DNA of 64,000 bases from Micavibrio_A sp964423095. GTDB taxonomy: Bacteria > Pseudomonadota > Alphaproteobacteria > Micavibrionales > Micavibrionaceae. The notes under the pieces were generated by a model. It was not told the DNA's origin. It saw only the letters and a list, made by a program, of their open reading frames with translations, and did not search any database. Shown here one piece after another: positions 54,014 through 63,063 of this stretch. The position numbers and the translations under genes are program-made. Within the stretch, counting starts at the first letter, position 1; the number at the start of each line of letters is the position of its first letter. The DNA lies in assembly GCA_964423095.1 (NCBI GenBank), contig CAYRDI010000002.1, forward strand, positions 1 to 64,000, read 5' to 3'.

Positions 54014-56155
54014 CTAAAACGGTGCCGCGTGCCCATGCATGGAACTGAACGCCGTTACCAATATAATGATCGCGGAAATTACACCGGCAACGACTGCGGC
54101 GATCTGCCGTCCGGTATCCCGACCCATCGTCGCCTCATCTCGCAATTCATATTCAATCTTCCGGCTTTCTTTTTCCAGTTCGTAGTAAGACCGCATGGAT
54201 TTTCTAAAATTCATATTGTCTTCGCTGTAAATACTGGGCGAATTGAACATGGCGGCAATTTTTGTCAGATCGCCGGCTTCTTTCGATTTTTCAGCCTTCT
54301 TTTTCAATTCCTTTCGCAACATGCGATCATGAAACCGTTCGTACATCGGTTCCAGATTTTCAACAAGCCACGAAGCGATCCCAGGAAACGGCTGCATTTG
54401 CGATCTTTTCTGGATGGTCGCAAGGGTCATCAGTTCCGCATACATCCTTCTGTGCAGTTCTGGTGATCCCATATCATGCAAGTATGGATCGATATTCTTC
54501 CTGTCTTTAACCGATAAAAACGCAGAGATATGCCGGTCAAAAAACATCGTCGGACGGCTGGACAATGCGGATATTTTTTCCAGAGCCACCATCAATTCTT
54601 CCGGTGTGCGCACCTGAAACTTCGAGAGCTTTTCCGAAAGGCAATGAATTTCAGGATTTAGCAAATAGATACATTTTTCCAGCCCGGACCCAAAGTTTTT
54701 CTGACGCAAGAAAGCCCGCGCGCTATCGAAACGGCCCACTAGGTTCATGGCATCGGGAACTGTGCGGCTTTGAGAATCCACCCACTGAGTGATGAAATAG
54801 ATCATGAAAAAATCGGTATAAGTCTGTAGATCCTTTTTCATGATAAAGGATTCACTCAATGCCGGACCTATCCCTTCGGGATAAACGCTGATCGTTTTAT
54901 ACCGGATCGGCCCTTCGGGATGCAGTGCAATTGAAATCCTGGTGGCAAGACGTTCTGGATACCCCGGCCCGCGGCCGCCCTCCTCCGCCAGTTTTAGAGC
55001 CGTTTCGTAATGCGCCGTGGTCACCTTATCTTCCAGTGCCCGCTCCAGCCATTGTTCAAGTTCGCCGTCATCGGAAATTTTACGGATCTCCGCCACGTTT
55101 TTTCCAATGTCGCGCGCCAGCAATTCGGGCCGTGTATATTTACCATGGTTGAAAGAAATGGGGCGGTTGGCCTTTACGCGGCGAACCGCTTGCTTTGGGC
55201 TAAGCCTGCGGCCATCCAGCCAAACCAGAATATCATCCAGCGTCCAGCGTTGCGCTTCATCATCATAAAGAAGGCCGCGCATAAGCTCCAGGATACCGCC
55301 CGTCAGCCTGTCCTTTCCAAGCAGTGTGGCATACGTCCCTTCTTCCATCTTTCGTTCGATGATTTCTTCATCGCTCATATTTTCCGTGGGGTCGTAATTG
55401 CGCAACATGACGGCCAGGCAAACGCCAAAGGAATAAAGATCGTCGTTCAACGTGCCCGGCCCACGCCCGATCGGGTTACACAACGCACGGTCAATCGGTT
55501 CGTAAAGGACAGATTGGTTGTAAGAAACAGGCATCGATAAACATTCGCCCAGCACGACGCGTTCGATCCGTTTGCTTCCCCCATCAAATATATTCGATGG
55601 CCGGATATTTCCATGCACGATGTCCTTGTCCCGCATATCTTGCAGCACACCGATCATCGGACGGATCACGGCGCTCATCACCACATCGGTTTTAAGCCCC
55701 AGACCGCCGCGCGTATCGTCTTTCATGACCGGATAGCCGGCCGTATTCTCATAGACGAAGCAATATTTTTCCTTCCCCGCCGGTTCCCAATAGGCAGGGC
55801 CGGACGCGATAAGACGCACGAGGGACGGGTTGATGATGGCCGCGTAATTCCCCGCCTTCATCGTCCGCGGGGTCAAATGTTCTTCGCACACCAGCGCGAA
55901 AAGATTTGGCGGTGCCTTGTCCGTACCGCGTGCGGCATAGGCCTTGACCGGCCCTTTGTCATACTGCGGCAGCCTGTTGCCGGGAAAGATGGTGATGTTT
56001 TCATTGAAAACACAATCGCCCCAGGAACTTTGAGATTTTTTTATGCCTTGATCCGCCGGGGAGGCAGACTCCCCGGACGGCGCGGATTCCTTCTTCGCGG
56101 GCGGGGCTTCCCCTACCTTTTTCTGCGGCTCGTCCTGAACCGTCACGTCGGACAT
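54014..56155 (-). CDS. Membrane-anchored protein-kinase-like pseudokinase
   Basis: A 713-residue protein. After a disordered Pro/Lys/Ser-rich N-terminus (1-45) there is a serine/threonine kinase-like domain (about 50-320). The catalytic loop reads HGNIRPSN (181-188) instead of HRDxKxxN: catalytic Asp replaced by Asn183 and Lys by Arg185. The DFG region reads LGE. A kinase C-lobe is clear (DDLYSFGVCLAVML). It should bind but not efficiently phosphorylate substrates, a pseudokinase. A long helical region follows, and a C-terminal membrane segment (IAAVVAGVISAIIILVTAF) anchors it. It is upstream of the membrane protein and tad genes. Confidence 0.82.
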   Translation of the reverse strand: MSDVTVQDEPQKKVGEAPPAKKESAPSGESASPADQGIKKSQSSWGDCVFNENITIFPGNRLPQYDKGPVKAYAARGTDKAPPNLFALVCEEHLTPRTMKAGNYAAIINPSLVRLIASGPAYWEPAGKEKYCFVYENTAGYPVMKDDTRGGLGLKTDVVMSAVIRPMIGVLQDMRDKDIVHGNIRPSNIFDGGSKRIERVVLGECLSMPVSYNQSVLYEPIDRALCNPIGRGPGTLNDDLYSFGVCLAVMLRNYDPTENMSDEEIIERKMEEGTYATLLGKDRLTGGILELMRGLLYDDEAQRWTLDDILVWLDGRRLSPKQAVRRVKANRPISFNHGKYTRPELLARDIGKNVAEIRKISDDGELEQWLERALEDKVTTAHYETALKLAEEGGRGPGYPERLATRISIALHPEGPIRYKTISVYPEGIGPALSESFIMKKDLQTYTDFFMIYFITQWVDSQSRTVPDAMNLVGRFDSARAFLRQKNFGSGLEKCIYLLNPEIHCLSEKLSKFQVRTPEELMVALEKISALSSRPTMFFDRHISAFLSVKDRKNIDPYLHDMGSPELHRRMYAELMTLATIQKRSQMQPFPGIASWLVENLEPMYERFHDRMLRKELKKKAEKSKEAGDLTKIAAMFNSPSIYSEDNMNFRKSMRSYYELEKESRKIEYELRDEATMGRDTGRQIAAVVAGVISAIIILVTAFSSMHGHAAPF

Positions 56156-56248
56156 GGTTTCAACCTGATATTGGTTAAAATCTAAGAATGCCTGAACAGG
56201 CTTAATCTATTGTAAAGAGATTCCGGAAAAAGCCAAGAGCCGCGGGCC

Positions 56249-57541
56249 TTAGACGAAAAACGGGTCCTGCATGAGGATGGTATCATCACGATCCGGACTG
56301 GTGGACAGCAAGGTCACAGGGGCCCCGATCAACTCCTCTATCGTTTTTATGTATTTAATGGCCGAAGACGGCAGATCCGCCCACTTCCGAACCCCGTGAG
56401 TAGTCTTGTTCCAGCCCTTGATGGTCTGATAAACCGGTTTGACGTTTGCCTGATGAATCTGGGACGATGGCAAATAGTCAATTTCTTTACCGTCCAGCTG
56501 ATAGCCAACACAGATTTTCAGCTCTTCAAAACCATCCAATACGTCCAGTTTCGTAAGTGCAATCCCATCAATGCCCCCGGTTTTTACGGCCTGGCGGACG
56601 GAAACAGCGTCAAACCAGCCACAGCGACGCTTGCGTCCCGTCACGGTACCGAACTCATGACCGCGTTCCCCGATCTTGTCGCCCGTGGCATCCAAAAGCT
56701 CCGTCGGGAACGGTCCTGAACCGACACGTGTCGTATAGGCCTTGGTGATGCCAAGCACATAGCCGATGTTTTTCGGCCCAACACCCGCACCCACCGCTGC
56801 CTGCGCCGCGACAATGTTCGAAGAGGTCACGTAAGGATAGGTGCCGTGATCGACGTCGAGCATATGTCCCTGCGCCCCTTCGAACAGAACCTTTTCCCCT
56901 TTGTACTTGGCCTCATCCAACCTTTTCCAGACGATGCCGGCATAGGGCAGAACCTTGTCCGCAATCCCCATCAACTGGTCATAAATTTCGCCCGCATTGA
57001 TTTCATCCCAGCCGAAACCGCGCATCAGGGCATTGTTATATGAAACCAGCGTTTCGAGTTTTTCTTTGACGATGGACGAATGTTCCAGATCACAGACCCG
57101 CAGGCCACGGCGCGCCACCTTGTCCTGATAGGCAGGTCCGATTCCGCGGCCCGTCGTCCCGATTTTTTTATCCCCGCGCGCGGCTTCGATCGCACGGTCA
57201 ATGGCACCGTGTAACGGAAGAATCAGGGACGCATTTTCCGCAACCATCAAATTCTGGGGGGAAACTTCAACGCCCTTTTCGCGGATGCCGTCGATTTCTT
57301 TCAAAAACGCCCACGGATCAACCACCACACCATTGCCGATGATGGAAAGTTTGCCCTTGCGCACGATGCCGGAAGGAAGGAGGGAGAGTTTATAGGTAAC
57401 ACCATCAATAACGAGTGTGTGGCCCGCATTGTGACCGCCCTGAAACCGCACCACCACATCGGCACGCGAAGAAAGCCAGTCAACAATCTTGCCTTTGCCT
57501 TCGTCACCCCATTGGGAGCCGACCACCGCTACGTTTGCCAT
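56249..57541 (-). CDS. purA: Adenylosuccinate synthetase
   Basis: Makes adenylosuccinate from IMP, aspartate and GTP, the first committed step to AMP. 430 residues, full length. The N-terminal GTP loop VVGSQWGDEGKGKIVDWLS is followed by the catalytic Asp/His region GGHNAGHT, TTGRGIGPAYQDKVARRGLRVCDL, and a later GTRVGSGPFPTEL-type block. Single gene between the pseudokinase and an unknown gene. Confidence 0.97.
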   Translation of the reverse strand: MANVAVVGSQWGDEGKGKIVDWLSSRADVVVRFQGGHNAGHTLVIDGVTYKLSLLPSGIVRKGKLSIIGNGVVVDPWAFLKEIDGIREKGVEVSPQNLMVAENASLILPLHGAIDRAIEAARGDKKIGTTGRGIGPAYQDKVARRGLRVCDLEHSSIVKEKLETLVSYNNALMRGFGWDEINAGEIYDQLMGIADKVLPYAGIVWKRLDEAKYKGEKVLFEGAQGHMLDVDHGTYPYVTSSNIVAAQAAVGAGVGPKNIGYVLGITKAYTTRVGSGPFPTELLDATGDKIGERGHEFGTVTGRKRRCGWFDAVSVRQAVKTGGIDGIALTKLDVLDGFEELKICVGYQLDGKEIDYLPSSQIHQANVKPVYQTIKGWNKTTHGVRKWADLPSSAIKYIKTIEELIGAPVTLLSTSPDRDDTILMQDPFFV

Positions 57542-57608
57542 AAAAAACCTCTATCACCTGTTCGTTTTCCTTTGATGTCTTAAGGGAAGCGATGTGACGT
57601 GACAAGGA

Positions 57609-58454
57609 CTATTCATTCGAAGGAGCGGGTTTTCTTCTATATGAACGATAAGTGGCTTCGATTTCAGCCATTTTGTCGTCCCTGCCAGACACCGCATAGA
57701 ATTTTTTCAATGTGTTGGAAGGAACATCACCCGTCACAAGGGCATATTCATTGGAAAGAAGTGCCAACGCCTTGTCTGCCGCCATTTTAAGGGGGTTTTC
57801 ATCGCGACCATCCCGGAACCGGGCACAAACAATATTGGCCAATACTCCAAGATCGCCCGAAAGCAGCAAACGATCCCAATCCGCCTTTACATCTGCATCA
57901 GGTTTGTGCGGCCCTCTTTTCGGTAATTTTATATGGCATGTGCCATTTTCCAGTTTTTCAAAAACTTTTTTAAAATCTGCCGGTGCCGCCAAGGCCATAA
58001 AACGCATGTCCTTCATTTTATAATCCGGAATAAGCCGTTTGACCCTGTCTTCGTATGTCGCGGAAACGAAAACATGCGTTCTCATATTGACGCCGAGAAC
58101 TTTGGTGTCTTCCGCACCCCAATATTCTACCAAGCCGACATCCCGTACAAAATAAGGCTTTGAAACTTCCGGTTGTTTGACGATTGCTCTTTGAAAAACG
58201 AAATCGGGATCTTTGTTTCTGGACGGTGTCGTTTTCTGGGCCGCCCTTTTTGCCGCAGTAGCAAAAGATTTTCCGGGTTTGGACTTTTCCGCATTCTCAG
58301 CCTTTAAGCGATCCTTTGTGTGGGCAACCTGTTCCGCAGTAACAACCTCACCGAATTTTTCGGAAAGCCTGTTGGCGAAGACCGCGTGGCCTATGCGTAA
58401 ATTTAAGTTTTCTTTGATGTGTGTGATGATTTCCGGCGAAAGATCGTTCGACAT
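57609..58454 (-). CDS. Conserved protein of unknown function between purA and hisZ
   Basis: A 281-residue soluble protein I do not recognise. It has an N-terminal helical part (residues 1-75, Lys/Ala-rich, e.g. AEKSKPGKSFATAAKRAAQK) that may bind nucleic acid. An alpha/beta central part (FVFQRAIVKQP, EYWGAEDTKVLGVNMRTHVFVS) and a helical C-terminus follow. No membrane segment or signal. It lies between hisZ and purA on the same strand, with gaps of 66 nt on each side, so co-transcription is possible. Confidence 0.7.
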   Translation of the reverse strand: MSNDLSPEIITHIKENLNLRIGHAVFANRLSEKFGEVVTAEQVAHTKDRLKAENAEKSKPGKSFATAAKRAAQKTTPSRNKDPDFVFQRAIVKQPEVSKPYFVRDVGLVEYWGAEDTKVLGVNMRTHVFVSATYEDRVKRLIPDYKMKDMRFMALAAPADFKKVFEKLENGTCHIKLPKRGPHKPDADVKADWDRLLLSGDLGVLANIVCARFRDGRDENPLKMAADKALALLSNEYALVTGDVPSNTLKKFYAVSGRDDKMAEIEATYRSYRRKPAPSNE

Positions 58455-58520
58455 AACATACCCGTTCTAAATGACATACTGATGGTCTATGCCTAGAATC
58501 ACTGACCCATTATGTCAACA

Positions 58521-59609
58521 CTATCCTTTGCGAACGGCCTGGATTCCTTGCTCCTGCAGTGATTTTTGCGCGTCCCATCCGGAATCGGCTGGAATATTGC
58601 GTCGTTCGGACGGCAAAAAGGCGGGGGCCACGCGCAAAATCGTATCCATATACAAGGTAAAGCCTGTGGCCGTTTCCGGTGTTTTGCCGCCCGCGCCCAC
58701 ATCATACCGCCCGCCACGGCCGAGTTCCCCGCGCGCGCCTTGCGCAAACAGGGTAAAGCTCACGCCCGTCTGATATTCAAAGCCGCGGCGTTCCAGTGCA
58801 TCAATAGTGATCTGCACATCTTTTAACCCATAGACGTCCAGTGCGCCGCGCAATTCCTTGGCCACCGCCAACAAACGATCCATGTCCGCCTTTGCCTTTT
58901 CCGGTAAGGACAACGCAGAAAGTCTTTTGGTTGCACGCTCCGCACTGCCTTCGTCCTCCATCAACGAAAAGAGTGTTTGAGCAACTTTTCCCTTTTGTGC
59001 GGCAATACCGTCGCGATCACGTTTTTCAATCAAATCATCCAGAATGCGTTGATCTTCTTCAGCAACCTTCCATTCCGCATAGAGATGGCGCACCAGCGTC
59101 GGCACGGTCAGATCGATGGAAATATTTTCGATTCCGGCCGCTGCCAGTGCCTTGATGGCCACCAGACAGGTTTCAGCATCGGCCATCACGCTGTCCACAC
59201 CGATCATTTCACACCCCGCCTGACAGAATTGCCGTTCGGGACGGAGTTGCGTGCCGTTCACACGCAAAACATCGGCAGCATAGGAAAGACGAAGCGGCCG
59301 CGGCGCATCGGCAAGACGAGATCCGGCAATCCGCGCAATTTGCGATGTCACATCGGCGCGCACACCCATCATCCGTTGCGAAACCGGGTCCATCAAACGG
59401 AATGTTTGGCGTGCCAGCGCACTGCCCGGCCCTTCGCCCAGCAGGCTTTCTTCGAATTCCACCAGCGGCGGTTTAACGCGATCATACCCGAAGGCGGAAA
59501 ATTCCTTCATGAACAGATCAATCGTGCGGAATTCGCCTTCGGCCTGCGGCGGCAAAAGATCAAGAAGGCCATTGGGCAACAACGCTGGATGCGGTTTGGA
59601 AGACATCAA
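58521..59609 (-). CDS. hisZ: ATP phosphoribosyltransferase regulatory subunit
   Basis: HisZ resembles histidyl-tRNA synthetase without the anticodon domain and activates short-form HisG in histidine biosynthesis. The 362-residue protein begins LLPNGLLDLLPPQAEGEFRTIDLFMKEFSAFGYDRVKPPLVEFEESLL, with class II synthetase motif 2-like blocks (RLMDPVSQRMMGVRADVTSQIARIAGSR, ELRPERQFCQAGCEMIG). The C-terminal GRGGRYDVGAGG completes the family signature. No hisG is in the window. It begins 2 nt after the ankyrin gene stop. Confidence 0.93.
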   Translation of the reverse strand: MMSSKPHPALLPNGLLDLLPPQAEGEFRTIDLFMKEFSAFGYDRVKPPLVEFEESLLGEGPGSALARQTFRLMDPVSQRMMGVRADVTSQIARIAGSRLADAPRPLRLSYAADVLRVNGTQLRPERQFCQAGCEMIGVDSVMADAETCLVAIKALAAAGIENISIDLTVPTLVRHLYAEWKVAEEDQRILDDLIEKRDRDGIAAQKGKVAQTLFSLMEDEGSAERATKRLSALSLPEKAKADMDRLLAVAKELRGALDVYGLKDVQITIDALERRGFEYQTGVSFTLFAQGARGELGRGGRYDVGAGGKTPETATGFTLYMDTILRVAPAFLPSERRNIPADSGWDAQKSLQEQGIQAVRKG

Positions 59610-59611
59610 AA

Positions 59612-60355
59612 TTATCCGTTTACAGATTTTACTTTTTTAAATTTGTCAAAAAACACGCTGTCCGGCAATTCGCCGAACCGCGCCATACGGCGCATTTCCT
59701 TGGCCGCCAGAAGAGTTTTGACCGCTGCCTGATGGCCATATTGGGTGGCGATATGAAGGGCCGTGCGGCCCTGCGAATCACGCGCTTCCAGGTCGGCACC
59801 GTCCATCACCAGAAGACGGATGGCATAGCAATCACCGTTTTTTGCGGCAAGCCAAAGGGCGATATGACGATCTTCTTCCCGTGCGTTGGTTTTATGGGGA
59901 CGCATGGTTTCGAGAACAGGAACGGCCAAGGTTTCTGTTTTGGGGACGTTCGCGGGCTTTGCTGCCTGTATCATGCGGTCCCATTTCAAGCGAATGGATT
60001 GAACATTTTCATGGGGGCCACGCGTCGCCATGACATCCGCGGGCGATGTAAGCTCTTGTAACGGGTGTATCGTAAAGCGGCGCGCGGAATTTTTGACACT
60101 TTGATCGGGCACCGCCGGTGTGGTTAGTTCCTGCGTTTCGCATAGAATCGGCTTTTCAACCGCTTCGACAATTTCCATCATGTCCGTCTCGCGCTCCTGA
60201 TTCCGTTCCACACCAGCATACGCGTTATCTTGTACCACTTCTACGCCGTCATTCTTTCGTATGGGTTGCGGTTCTATAGCCTCCCGCGCCTGCGCCTTCG
60301 CAACGCCGCGACGGTAAAACCGCACACCGAACCCTGCACCGTAAATCTTCTTCAT
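59612..60355 (-). CDS. Ankyrin-repeat protein coupled to glmM
   Basis: A 247-residue protein starting at the ATG at 60355, which overlaps the glmM stop (ATGA). The N-terminal two-thirds is low-similarity and probably flexible, starting KKIYGAGFGVRFYRRG. The C-terminal third contains ankyrin repeats: DRHIALWLAAKNGDCYAIRLLVMDGADLEARDSQGRTALHIATQYGHQAAVKTLLAAK. Soluble by prediction, with a protein-binding role likely. Its place between glmM and hisZ with tight couplings on both sides suggests co-translation. Function unknown. Confidence 0.83.
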   Translation of the reverse strand: MKKIYGAGFGVRFYRRGVAKAQAREAIEPQPIRKNDGVEVVQDNAYAGVERNQERETDMMEIVEAVEKPILCETQELTTPAVPDQSVKNSARRFTIHPLQELTSPADVMATRGPHENVQSIRLKWDRMIQAAKPANVPKTETLAVPVLETMRPHKTNAREEDRHIALWLAAKNGDCYAIRLLVMDGADLEARDSQGRTALHIATQYGHQAAVKTLLAAKEMRRMARFGELPDSVFFDKFKKVKSVNG

Positions 60356-61716
60356 CCGGCCACCTTTTCGATGACCGCGCACAAATCATTGACCACCTTT
60401 TTGATCTGCCCTTCATCTTCGCCTTCGGCCATGACGCGGATCAACGGTTCGGTGCCGGATTTTCGGATCAATATCCGGCCGCTTTTCGACAATGTTTTTT
60501 CGGCATTCTCGATCGCGTTCTGCACACCAGAATCTTCCAGCGGCGCGCGCTCTTTTGCATAGCGGACATTTTGCAGAATTTGCGGCAGAGGTTTAAAGAG
60601 CGTGCAAACCTCACTGGTCTTCTTCCCGGCCTTCCGTATCACCGACAAAACCTGCATGGCGGCAAAAAGCCCGTCCCCGGTCGTACCGTAATCCGACATC
60701 ACGATATGGCCCGATTGTTCCCCACCCAGATTGAACCCGCCGGTACGCATTTTTTCAACAACGTACCGGTCACCAACGGCGGCACGTTCCAGCTTGATGC
60801 CCTTGGATTCAAAAAACCGTTCCAGCCCAAGGTTGGACATCACCGTCGCCACGACCGTATTGCCGTTCAGTTTTCCGCGTTCCTTCATGGCCACGCCAAG
60901 CAAGGCCATCAACTGGTCGCCATCGATCTTCTGACCCTTTTCATCGACGATGATCACACGGTCCGCATCGCCATCCAGCGCGATACCGATATCCGCCTTT
61001 TCATCGAGAACCTTTTGTTGCAAAGCCAGCGTATCGGTTGCACCAAATCCCTTGTTGATGTTTTTGCCGTTCGGGGTATTGCCGATGGAAACGACCTCCG
61101 CCTCCAGCTCGTAGAAAATTTGCGGAGCGATTTTATAAGCGGCACCGTGCGCGCAATCCACCACCACCTTCAGGCCGTTCAGGGTCGCACCCTTTTCCAT
61201 GCCGCTTTTCAAAAATTCGATATAACGGCCCGGCGCGTCATCCATCCGCCAGGCGCGACCGATCAGATCCGGCGGCGGGAGGATTTCGGTGTGATCCATT
61301 TCGATGGCGGATTCGATTTCCATCTCCAGCCCATCGGACAATTTGTACCCATCGGCCCCGAACAATTTGATCCCGTTGTCTTGATACGGGTTGTGGGACG
61401 CCGAAATCATCACACCAATATCGGCGCGCAGGGAACGGGTCAGCATCGCAATCGCCGGTGTCGGCACGGGGCCGGTAAAGATAACCTCCATCCCCATGGA
61501 AACGAAGCCCGCCGCCATCGCCTGTTCCAGCATATAGCCCGAAAGGCGCGTATCCTTGCCGATCACCGCCCGGTTCATCACGGCCCCTTGCTGGTTCGCA
61601 CGCAAGACATAGGCCGTTGCCATGGCCACACGCAGGGCCATATCCGCCGTCATGGGCGGGGTATTGGCGGTGCCGCGGATACCGTCTGTGCCGAAATATT
61701 TGCGTTTTGAACTCAT
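60352..61716 (-). CDS. glmM: Phosphoglucosamine mutase
   Basis: Interconverts glucosamine 6-phosphate and glucosamine 1-phosphate for UDP-GlcNAc, peptidoglycan and lipopolysaccharide synthesis. 454 residues, full length. The N-terminal KYFGTDGIRG, the active phosphoserine loop MISASHNPYQDNGIKLFG, the metal-binding ALDGDADRVI, GGEQSGHI and the C-terminal RKSGTEPLIRVM are all present. ftsH and glmM are neighbours in many proteobacteria (ftsH-folP-glmM in E. coli), and here ftsH lies 1.3 kb upstream without folP. Confidence 0.97.
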   Translation of the reverse strand: MSSKRKYFGTDGIRGTANTPPMTADMALRVAMATAYVLRANQQGAVMNRAVIGKDTRLSGYMLEQAMAAGFVSMGMEVIFTGPVPTPAIAMLTRSLRADIGVMISASHNPYQDNGIKLFGADGYKLSDGLEMEIESAIEMDHTEILPPPDLIGRAWRMDDAPGRYIEFLKSGMEKGATLNGLKVVVDCAHGAAYKIAPQIFYELEAEVVSIGNTPNGKNINKGFGATDTLALQQKVLDEKADIGIALDGDADRVIIVDEKGQKIDGDQLMALLGVAMKERGKLNGNTVVATVMSNLGLERFFESKGIKLERAAVGDRYVVEKMRTGGFNLGGEQSGHIVMSDYGTTGDGLFAAMQVLSVIRKAGKKTSEVCTLFKPLPQILQNVRYAKERAPLEDSGVQNAIENAEKTLSKSGRILIRKSGTEPLIRVMAEGEDEGQIKKVVNDLCAVIEKVAG

Positions 61717-61808
61717 ACCCCTGTTTTTAAACTAAAATTAGGGTTTTTACCACAGTCTTAATAAACGACCCTTTCACATAAACATGTTAAACGGTGTAAA
61801 ATAATAGA

Positions 61809-62264
61809 ATGACAAAAACGACAGAGATTCCAGAAAACTGGCAGAAAGCGCTCGAAGAAAAAATCGATGCGATGAGAGTGGCTTGTGACAAATCGCTCTG
61901 CCTTACGCCCGGCCCGGAATACGAACAGGCGCGCAAAGATGAACGACGAACAGCAAAAGACCTGCTGGACCACATCCAATCACTGTTTGGCTCGATAGAA
62001 AATTATCAGCTCTACCTTTATGCGGATTTGCGCCAAAGAGCTTTAAGCAAGAGCCTGTCCGCCGATGCCATCAACAGCGTTCAGAACAATGGGTATCAAA
62101 TTTCAAAAAGCTCTGAACTGGAAACCGCACATGATCTTGCGTCTTTTTACGAACTGATTTACGTGGAAGTACGTGAGGGCATCGATTATAACGCCGCCTA
62201 TTTACATCCCGATGCTGACCGGACAAACACACCGCCACAACCCCCAAAATTCGATTTTCATTGA
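61809..62264 (+). CDS. Small helical protein of unknown function
   Basis: A 151-residue soluble, helical, charge-rich protein with no recognised domain (EYEQARKDERRTAKDLLDHIQSLFGSIENYQLYLYADLRQRAL). The ATG at 61809 gives the longest frame; ribosome binding is weak. It stands alone on the plus strand between the glmM and ftsH blocks. Its conservation is unknown. Confidence 0.6.
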   Translation: MTKTTEIPENWQKALEEKIDAMRVACDKSLCLTPGPEYEQARKDERRTAKDLLDHIQSLFGSIENYQLYLYADLRQRALSKSLSADAINSVQNNGYQISKSSELETAHDLASFYELIYVEVREGIDYNAAYLHPDADRTNTPPQPPKFDFH

Positions 62265-62583
62265 CTTCTGCCAAGCAATTCGGTATCATCCCAATAAGAA
62301 TATAAAAATATAAACAGGGAACCGGATCGATGATGAAAGCACACGGCTCATAGCCGAAACACCCTCACAAAAACATAAAATATAACTGCGATGAACGCAT
62401 CGGAGAACATTGACTCATGGACACAAACGTAAAAATTCACATTCACAAAGACACCCCGCCGAAATGCATCATATCGGGGCGCAGGATCATTCTGAAATCA
62501 TAAAAAATTCTACCGCGTGTTGCCCTCCTCCAATACGCGCTTCTAAGGGAAAAACCATGGACTCCCTCCCATGGTTTTTTCTT
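62265..62583. other. Intergenic region with a bidirectional terminator
   Basis: No convincing gene is seen in these 319 bases. A short plus-strand frame (ATG at 62417, 28 codons) is not supported. The right end carries the hairpin annotated as terminator at 62551-62578. Confidence 0.55.
62551..62578. terminator. Bidirectional Rho-independent terminator downstream of the ftsH block
   Basis: Stem AAAACCATGG / CCATGGTTTT with a loop of about 8 nt and A and T tracts on either side. On the minus strand it is followed by TTTTTCCC and lies 6 nt after the stop of the 62584 gene. It may also serve the plus strand. Confidence 0.75.
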
Positions 62584-63063
62584 TTACCGTGCGTAAAGAA
62601 GATCGTAAGAGGCAGATTCACAAACCGGACCGCATTGCGGGCCGTTGGGTTGGCTTTTTAAATAGTCCGCCACCAATGTCCGGGTCACAATGGTACGGCC
62701 GTTATGGGCAATGCGCACCATCACTTTTTTGGGTGCCCCTTCTATGTGGATGTCCCCAAAGCCGTGCGCGGAAGCGGGCAAAGCGCAGCCGCTTTCGATG
62801 ATCGTGATCCCTTTTTTGTTACAGGAAAGGCTCGGCCCGTCTTCGCATTTTTTCAACGGCAATTCGCCGTGACATTCCGCCGTGCGACCATCGAATGAAA
62901 AATAGAAATCATACGATCCGGTTTTCCAGTCATAGCCGGGATCAACACGCAAGGTAAGACCATCCATACAACCGATTTCGGTGCACATCGGTTGCGCCAT
63001 AGCCGGAGCGCAGAACACCATTAAAAAAGCAAAACCCGCAAGGATGTTGCTGCGCAAGACCAT
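62584..63063 (-). CDS. Exported Cys-rich protein of unknown function downstream of ftsH
   Basis: A 159-residue protein with a signal peptide (VLRSNILAGFAFLMVFCAPAMAQPM). The mature part holds about eight Cys (CTEIGCMDGL, ECHGELPLKKCEDGPSLSCNKK, SGCALP, CGPVCES), suggesting disulfides in the periplasm, and is predicted beta-rich. It starts immediately after the ftsH stop codon (TAGATG), so it is co-translated with ftsH and ends with a terminator. I do not recognise the family. Confidence 0.75.
   Translation of the reverse strand: MVLRSNILAGFAFLMVFCAPAMAQPMCTEIGCMDGLTLRVDPGYDWKTGSYDFYFSFDGRTAECHGELPLKKCEDGPSLSCNKKGITIIESGCALPASAHGFGDIHIEGAPKKVMVRIAHNGRTIVTRTLVADYLKSQPNGPQCGPVCESASYDLLYAR

Noticed and set aside
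60571..61710. 379-codon plus-strand frame opposite glmM
   Set aside because: Antisense shadow of a complete glmM.
62410..62661. 83-codon plus-strand frame overlapping the exported-protein gene
   Set aside because: Runs through the terminator hairpin and antisense to a coding gene.
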